Assembly: GCA_002633025.1 (NCBI GenBank)
Contig: NMRB01000499.1
Span: 289,022 to 353,021, forward strand
DNA length: 64,000 nt
Source: Notospermus geniculatus
Lineage: Eukaryota > Nemertea > Pilidiophora > Heteronemertea > Lineidae
Direction: 5' to 3'
Made by a program: the position numbers and the translations under genes. The notes beneath the pieces were generated by a model that was not told the origin of the DNA, made no database searches, and worked only from the letters and a program-made list of their open reading frames with translations. Each line of letters begins with the position of its first letter. The first letter of the stretch is position 1. Positions 57,649 through 64,000 of this stretch are shown here, piece after piece.

Positions 57649-60205
57649 GGCCTAGGCCTAGTACAGTATAGGCCAACTTTAGGCCTATCATTTTCCGGTA
57701 AACTAGGCTTGGAAGTCTATTAATTGTGCCATCAGCTTGGCTATTTCCCGAAGCCATTTCGACCTGGTGCCGGGGCTGTTTTGACCGAGGCCGTTTTGAC
57801 CACGGGCCGTTCTGACTGGTAAGGGGCACGAGAGGTTTATGAACGATGGGCCTATATCTCTGTGTTGCTCGCTTAGACCTGTTTTATTTTATACTGGTAC
57901 TGGTAAACATGACTGATTCCCAGGTTAAACTTGATAATAATGTGCAAAAATGTCCAAAAATAGTTCCCCTCTAGGCTGTACTAGGCCTAGAACATTGGTT
58001 TGGCAGATCAATACAAAATTCATGAAATTGGGTGTATAAATCCTGGAGGAGGATGAAAACAATCAGAAAGTTGTTAGGCCTGTTTTTAGAATAACCAGGC
58101 ACGGATCCAGAGGGGGGCGGAAGGGACGTACGCCCCCCCCCCCTATTTTCGGCTATGCAATGATTTTTTTAGCAAGAAAAATTCAATCNTTTAGAAGCAT
58201 AGCCACGGAACAGTATTGAGTTAATTTTCATTGGGTTATAATGAATAGTTATTGAGAAATAGAAATTTGAATTTCGGGACGGGATTTTTCATAATTTATT
58301 GGATTCCGGAATCACACATTTTTACAATGATTTTTAAAATGAGTAATACGGTGCTAATACCAAAGGTATCAATGCAAAAATTTTACACGTGAAACAAAAC
58401 ATCTTTACCTTATACGGTACCAAATTTCTATGAATTATAATAAACAGTTTTTGAGAAATCAAGATTTGAAGTTCGATGCGTTTTTTTTGGCCCACCCGAT
58501 ATATGTGCGTGGTTTTCCAAGTTGGAAATAAAATACATGTACATGGTATAATTTATTGCAGAGCAAAGCTGAAAGGAGCCCCATCCTTTCTGGCCAGCCT
58601 GTTTGTGTGAGTGGCCATGCAGCAAGTCGATCAGGAATTATGCTGACAGTACTGAGTAGCCTAGTTTAATACTTCGACGCAAGACCATCGGCGTCCAATG
58701 CGCGATCAAATCTGCTGGACGCCGACTCTGCGGAATTGATTCATAGTCCAGCGTACTTTAGCGACGGTGACCCGTTATGAAATGACTCAAGCAAATTTAC
58801 AGTCTCGTGATCGGACGCCGACCAAATCGCATGACAGGGTCGGCGTTGAACACAAGATCGTGCGTCGGTCGCCGGCGATGTTCGTGCGTCGAAGAATAAA
58901 TTAGGCTTAATTCCTCCAAGCTCCTCTCGAACCGAGCAGAGCTATAGAAAACCCCTGAAAAGTGTCTTTTTACCCCACCCCCACCCCACCCCACCCAAAA
59001 AAAAAACAAAGAAGAACCTTGCAATTTAGAAATCTGGTTCACCAATGCATTAATTAGGACCCTTGAAGTGGGACCCTTACAATACAACCCCAATTTTTGA
59101 GCATCTTGAAGAAATTAGGTCCTCCTCTTAGACTCTTAGCATCATTCCCTACTCGGGCATGTCTGGCCTCGTGCATGTGAGCTAGGCAGCGATGCTAAAG
59201 AGTACCGGTACCTGATTTCTTCGGGATGATTTTTGAGGGATCCACTGGCACTGGGATCACTGCTCGAAGATGTTTTCCCTCAAAAAATTCACTAGGAAGT
59301 GTTTGGTACTAGCCCAGGGTGGCAGAGCATCAGACATGTCAGACTACCGGTAATGGGTGGCGTCCACTTGAGCGCCAACAACATTAGGATAAGGAGGAGT
59401 TGCGGAAGCAAATTAATGTCATTTTGGCAATATTTCCCCGTCAATGACTATTGGGGCATGTTGGGCATTTTGCCCTCTCCCGAAAGTGCAGAAAAGCGAG
59501 GAAATGTTTAGGAATGATATTTAAGACAGTGAACGGAATCTTTCAAGACTGTATCATTTGTATGCGGAGAGGTTGCTGAATGATGTGGTTGACTAAATTT
59601 GCATTTCGCGTCTTGTCCGCTCCCTAGTGGATGCAAGGTTTTAGGAGAAACAGAGCTCCCCGGTTGAAAATCCCGTAATGGCGCTTTCGTAAAGAGAAAT
59701 ATGTTCGCGGGGAAAAATTCTCACGAAAATCGCAAATTGCTGCAGCACTACTAAATTTTTTCTCCGTGAATGCAAATTACCGTCGACACCTGCCATACGC
59801 AACGCTAAATCCTATATTGATGAGTCATCAGCACCAGTTGACCAATGCAGCGTGGGGATTCCCATCCTGACGTCATTCTCAGATGCCCGGAACGAGTGTT
59901 TACACATAAGCATTGTGGTATGCAGCTGATAGTACAGATCGTGCCAGGATGTACAGCTTCCTGCTTCCTGAGAAGTGTGGTGTCGATCTTCTTCATTATT
60001 CAGAGTGGGACACTCACGAATATATTTCCCCGCAGAAAATTTTTATAAGGACCTTTACCGCGAATATTTATCCCCGCGAATGCTGCATTTTTAGGCCATT
60101 CGCCAACATTTAGGATGCGAAAATATTTCGCTTTACGGTACATTTTATATGCAATAAATTCCTCTTCACTTTCAGATAATATTTTAGCAAGTGTTAGAAG
60201 CCAAC
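57649..60205. other. Intergenic; MITEs and possible transposon end
   Basis: CAGGCACGGATCC at 58096 followed by G and C runs looks like a transposon terminus; a single N is at 58189. A MITE lies at 58672-58894. Nothing coding is recognised; open frames are under 100 codons. Sequence before the FAIM exon (59990-60180) has repeated CCGCGAA(T/A)ATTT.. text, probably an old element. Confidence 0.45.
58672..58894. mobile_element. 223-bp MITE
   Basis: CTTCGACGCAAGACCATCG at the left and CGATGTTCGTGCGTCGAAG at the right form an imperfect terminal inverted repeat. Confidence 0.7.
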
Positions 60206-60322
60206 ATGGCTTCCTCCGACCTCGTAGCAACGTGGGTCGTGCCACTCGCTGACAAGCGCCATGTTGTTCAATTCGAACATGGCACGGTGTCCGGAAAACG
60301 CGTAATCATTGTGGATGGAAAA
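60206..60322 (+). CDS. FAIM: FAIM homologue, first coding exon (39 codons)
   Basis: Starts MASSDLVATWVVPLADK and continues VQFEHGTVSGKRVIIVDGK up to a GTAGGT donor in phase 0. The W.V.L.D..H...FEHGT.SGKR...VDGK pattern is that of the N-terminus of Fas apoptotic inhibitory molecule, including the exon end after DGK. FAIM is a small cytosolic beta-sandwich protein associated with protection from apoptosis and protein aggregation. The frame is open upstream to a GTG at 60191, but the ATG at 60206 fits the family. I find no further FAIM exon before the window ends, so intron 1 must exceed 3.6 kb. Confidence 0.85.
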
Positions 60323-60469
60323 GTAGGTGCCCATAGATGGCGCTACTGCTGTATTTTATTTGGATTCTTAGATTTGACAACTCTAACTGAACTTATAGGT
60401 GTCAGTGTTATGAAGAGCACTTCACATTTCCATTCACCATCAAACATTTTTTCAACTAATTCGTTGTCA

Positions 60470-60745
60470 AACGTCTCTCTTAAACTGGTCCCCTGTCGTA
60501 CCGCTCTGTGCCTGCACTATTACGACAGGCCGCGTCCGCCATGTTTGCCGGATTCCTGACACACGTATGCAAATGAGCAATAAACACTCATAACGTTGCT
60601 TGAGTCTCTAAAAATAGAGATGATGACTCATGGTGCGACCGTTGATGACGTTTGGCTGACCAATCACATGCTGAGTTGGCGTTCAAGATGCCTGTCGTAG
60701 TAGTGAAGCGAGAACTACGACAGGGGACCAGTCTAACGTCTCTAT
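60470..60745. mobile_element. MITE in FAIM intron 1 with 9-bp flanking direct repeats
   Basis: ACTGGTCCCCTGTCGTA near 60485 faces TACGACAGGGGACCAGT near 60716. AACGTCTCT occurs outside both ends in the same orientation, consistent with an 8-9 base target duplication. Confidence 0.75.
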
Positions 60746-60847
60746 TCTATTCTACGGTGGCCCATAGAGCTCATTGATGAGAAATTTTTGCATTTGCATT
60801 TTTTCCGAGGTTTGATTATTTTTCTTGGGGGTTTGTAAAATCTTTAG

Positions 60848-61105
60848 GAGTTCTCACCGCGGTGAAAACATTTCCACCTCGGTGAAAACATTCCCACCGT
60901 GGTGAAAACCTTTTTCACCGTGGTGAGAATGTTTCCACCGTGGTGAAAACCTTTTTCACTGTGGTGAGAATGTTTCCACCGTGGTGAAAATCATTTCCAC
61001 TGCGGTGAAAATCATTTCCACCACAGTGAGAATATTTCCACTGCGGTGGAAAGGTTTTCACTGCAGTGAAAACTTCCCACCGCGGTGAGAATGTTTCCAC
61101 CGCAA
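60848..61105. repeat. Palindromic 20-22 bp tandem array
   Basis: About twelve copies of a unit centred on CACCGYGGTG with flanking TTTT/AAAA (for example TTTCCACCGTGGTGAAAAC). Each unit is itself a palindrome; centres vary among GC, GT and AC. It lies in FAIM intron 1. Confidence 0.9.
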
Positions 61106-62758
61106 AATTTCGAAATTTCTCGGTCAATTAAAGATTTTCCACAAAAATAGAGGGGGCACGGGCCGGGTGTGGTGTGCCCCCCTTGGATCCGCGCCTGATC
61201 CATGAAAAACAGAAAAAAAATGTTCAATTCGTGAAAAGATTATCCCGGGAAAATATTTGCGCATACGGTGCATTTTGTGGTGTAATGACTCTGCGCTGTT
61301 CTATCACAGCCAGACGGTCTGTGTGTACAATTCTTTTTTTACTTTCCGCTGTTAAAATAAAATAAATGCGTTGTGAAAATAAGAAATTATTGACTGCTTC
61401 ATGGGGCACATAACCTGTCAAAATACCATAAAGTGGATGGTAAAACATTCGTATTTTTTTGTTTTCACAAATTATGTATGAGGCATATTGTATTTCGTAC
61501 AAATTCTGACGTACTGCGGTATTTAGTCATACATCATGTCATAGAGCACGGCTAGAATGGAAGAGTTTTAGAACCTCCCTAATGCCCCCACACTGAGCTA
61601 GTGCTCAGTACATTCTTGAAAATGTTGCCGAACCGGCTCAAACTGTGTGCGAACGGAGTGTTGCAACCTCCCTAATGCCCCTATCACATACACTCGGCCC
61701 CAGTGTGTATCCGACGTCCCGGTCTCCTACACACTGGCACTTTTGGGGCTCAAAAGCCGTGAACACCACTAGATGGCACTCGCCAATCACCAAGCTTTCT
61801 CACTCATAATTGCCACGGAAATTCCGCAAAACTTACTAAAGTTATATCGTACGAGACGAAGCCGAGTCCGATATAACTTTTCTTCATCCAACAAATGCCC
61901 ACACAGAAAAAAAATCTGTTGTTTCTGTAATGTTTCAGCGAAATGGATCATGAAATGAAATTATGCTATCGAACTTTTCGTTCATAAAACAAGTAAACTC
62001 AGTTCGAAACGTTCATTGCACGAGATATCTTTACTTCATAATCAGTTGTGGTGACTTCGTCAAAAAAATCCAGCTCACTTGTTAAGAGCCACTGATGATG
62101 TGTTCAACAAGATGTGAAGTGCTCTTCAGGCCTTTTGACTGAAAATTTGGGTAGTTATTTAGCATGTTTAGAATACGGAACAGAACTGTATTAACGAAAA
62201 CATGTTCAATGTAAAATGCAGACCCCAGTGCTCGACAAACATGACAAATTGGTTGCCCGGGACCATCCGAAAAATTCCTAGGCAAGCTCAAATGAGCACT
62301 TGTCTGTAGGTAAAGTACCAAAATATAACGTGTCTTTCAATAGAATATAGACTGTCACTGTTGGGCAAGTGACAAGTTGGTCCGGGCTAAGCAGAAATTT
62401 ACTTGGACTTGGGAGGTTGCCCGTGGCCGGCGTGGGCAGGATAGTGAAAATCTGATTTGTCAAGTACTGGACCCGGACCTCGATCCGCACAACAGAAAGT
62501 GTTAGCGTAATCTATGGTCACTGGTCATGGTGTTGGTGGTTCGGTTCTATGAGCGTTTGTGGTCACGATGGGGTAGTGCTGTAGTGGTCGCGGTTTAATT
62601 TGGTCTTGGTGGTAGTGGTGTGGGTGCTTGGTGGTGATTAAATACGTCAGGGACGGCTGAAAAACGTTGGGGATGATCATGTAGTTGTAGTTGACCTACC
62701 ATCATTCTCAGTGAGTAAAAATTGTAATAGCTTTCACAGAGCGATGACTTCTTCATAA
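61106..62758. other. Intronic or intergenic; nothing firm
   Basis: GGATCCGCGCCTG at 61186-61198 is an inverted match to CAGGCACGGATCC at 58096. AACCTCCCTAATGCCCC occurs near 61572 and 61668. Long hairpin potential is low and no exon is recognised. Confidence 0.45.
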
Positions 62759-63110
62759 AGCCTTGTTCACACTGGTGGTGCGCTGCGATGCGAAATTTTT
62801 CGCCCCTGATCGCTTCCTGAAAGCCTAGCTGTTCACACTTGCAGTGCGACGTGATGCGGTAAGAAGCAGTAGGATGCGATGAGCGATTTCCACCGTCCCA
62901 ATCGCTTCTGCAGTATTTTTCCGTGGATCGAATCACCTGCCGCGTGAGGATGTCTGCATATCTGGCACAATTTAAATGATGTCTTTTCCGCAAATCATGA
63001 CCACCGCATGCAACCGCATTGCACCGCGCCGCGCTATGTCAAAACTGCGACACTGCTTGACGATTTTTTTCACCACATCACACTACGCCGCCACCAGTGT
63101 GAACAAGGCT
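62759..63110. mobile_element. 352-bp MITE
   Basis: AGCCTTGTTCACACTGGTGG at the left and CCACCAGTGTGAACAAGGCT at the right are perfect inverted repeats; the rest of the element pairs weakly. Confidence 0.85.
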
Positions 63111-63910
63111 GTTACAAAACTAAAGCCAGCAGCACATCAGGCGATATCGCAAGCGTGGTCGCCACCAATCTTCTCGCCAGCCACCGCACTAGGCGATATT
63201 GGCTTTGGTATTGTCTGATATTTGGCAAGCATCACTGATGAGAAAGGTTCCATACATGTACATTACAGTCCAGCGCACACCTGGCGTCAAAAGCAAATTT
63301 CTTGCAATCAGATCACTTCCGATAATCGCCTGGTGTGCTGTTGGCTTGAGTACCGTAGCTGATTATAATAATCACTGTAGTTTTCTTCAGGCTCATTGCA
63401 GCTGACCAAGCAGTTCATCAGTCATTCAGCTTCCTTTGTGTCATGACCGTCCACCCATCTGCTCAAGAGTCAAGACGGTCATCACAGACACCCTTCCAGC
63501 CTCCCTGCTGTGTCATATTCATTCCAGCTGATGCCAGCCAATGAGAAGCATTTGCTTTGCAGTATTTTTAACCTTTTCCCATTTTAGATTAGATTTTGAA
63601 ATAGTTTGAAGTGATTTTAGCGCCAACCTCACAACTTAGGAGTATATTAGTAGTTAGCATGTGCAGATGACGTCATCACAAAAAATCCACCATCTTGACG
63701 GTCAGATTGACGTCAAATGATGTCATCGACCCATGTGGAGCATTTTGTCGTCAGCGCAAGTGGAGTGTGTGCGTCTTCAATCATGGACACGATCTACACG
63801 TGGCACACTCTGTCATGTCTGTCGTCGACGTCACCATGGTGGACCGCCGGTCAAAACTGACATCACAATGACAGGCCTTTACATTCCCCCAGAGGAGGAA
63901 CACCCTGTAT
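63111..63910. other. Intronic or intergenic, nothing recognised
   Basis: Only short open frames. TGACGGTCAGATTGACGTCAA near 63699 resembles text in the MITE at 48222-48403. Confidence 0.45.
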
Positions 63911-64000
63911 TTTTAGCTCACTCGTGAGCTATAGCCATCACGTGGCGTCCGTCGTCCGTCGTCGTCCGTTAGCAGGGCACGTTTTGTAACCGCTGGGGCT
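63911..64000. mobile_element. TTTTAGCTCAC repeat, 5' part cut by the window end
   Basis: TTTTAGCTCACTCGTGAGCT, then GTCCGTCGTCGTCCGTTAGC and AGGGCACGTTTTGTAACCGC, the same opening as the element at 53986. Confidence 0.85.

Noticed and set aside
60323-60559. Extension of the FAIM frame to 122 residues
   Set aside because: Family homology ends at DGK, directly before a GTAGGT donor, and the continuation reads into a MITE.

Overview
This is a window of a metazoan nuclear genome, not a microbial or organellar one. It has short coding exons with GT-AG introns, low gene density and many small inverted-repeat elements. The gene families (paired rhodopsin-like peptide-type GPCRs, a MOLO1-like protein, a Ly6/three-finger protein, a LamG/Ig exon array) and a repeat that opens with a TTTTAGCTCAC..GTGAGCT palindrome favour a marine invertebrate. 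I lean towards a lophotrochozoan such as a mollusc, but that is inference; an invertebrate deuterostome is not excluded. Allelic copies in the assembly differ by many substitutions, indels and element insertions, so the source is highly heterozygous.

Layout. 1-5.6 kb: no convincing gene; a 41-bp minisatellite, MITE-like elements and a 0.7 kb array of palindromic units. 5.68-8.06 kb (+): complete five-exon MOLO1-like membrane protein, its 3' part assembled twice (9.23-10.52 kb). 11.16-16.72 kb (-): three-exon Ly6/uPAR-like protein whose large first intron holds a 33-bp minisatellite, fold-back elements and an assembly gap. 17-24.2 kb: repeats and partly duplicated non-coding sequence, including an inverted pair of tRNA-like SINE heads. 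24.62-27.55 kb: two paralogous single-exon GPCR genes, tail to tail. 31.35-37.98 kb: a second allelic copy of 25.17-31.35 kb, joined by a single N. 38-40 kb: non-coding. 40.92-49.35 kb (-): a large modular secreted protein gene (signal peptide, LamG, six Ig, LamG, Ig, continuing into a gap), with one further Ig exon broken by an insertion. 52.74-53.79 kb (-): 3' end of a BTB/BACK gene. 60.21-60.32 kb (+): first coding exon of a FAIM homologue. The rest of 49.4-64 kb is repeat-rich.

The main interpretive point is that at least three apparent duplications meet exactly at an N. They look like unmerged haplotype contig ends rather than real tandem duplicates. Reading the two copies as alleles turns the artefact into data: two MITE-type insertions present in one allele only, a length-variable 45-bp coding-frame repeat, and a homopolymer frameshift in one GPCR copy.

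Functional links. MOLO1 and Ly6-type proteins are both known families of nicotinic-receptor accessory factors and sit next to each other here. The LamG/Ig gene is built from symmetric phase 1-1 Ig exons that have duplicated with their introns, so Ig exons can be gained or skipped without changing frame.
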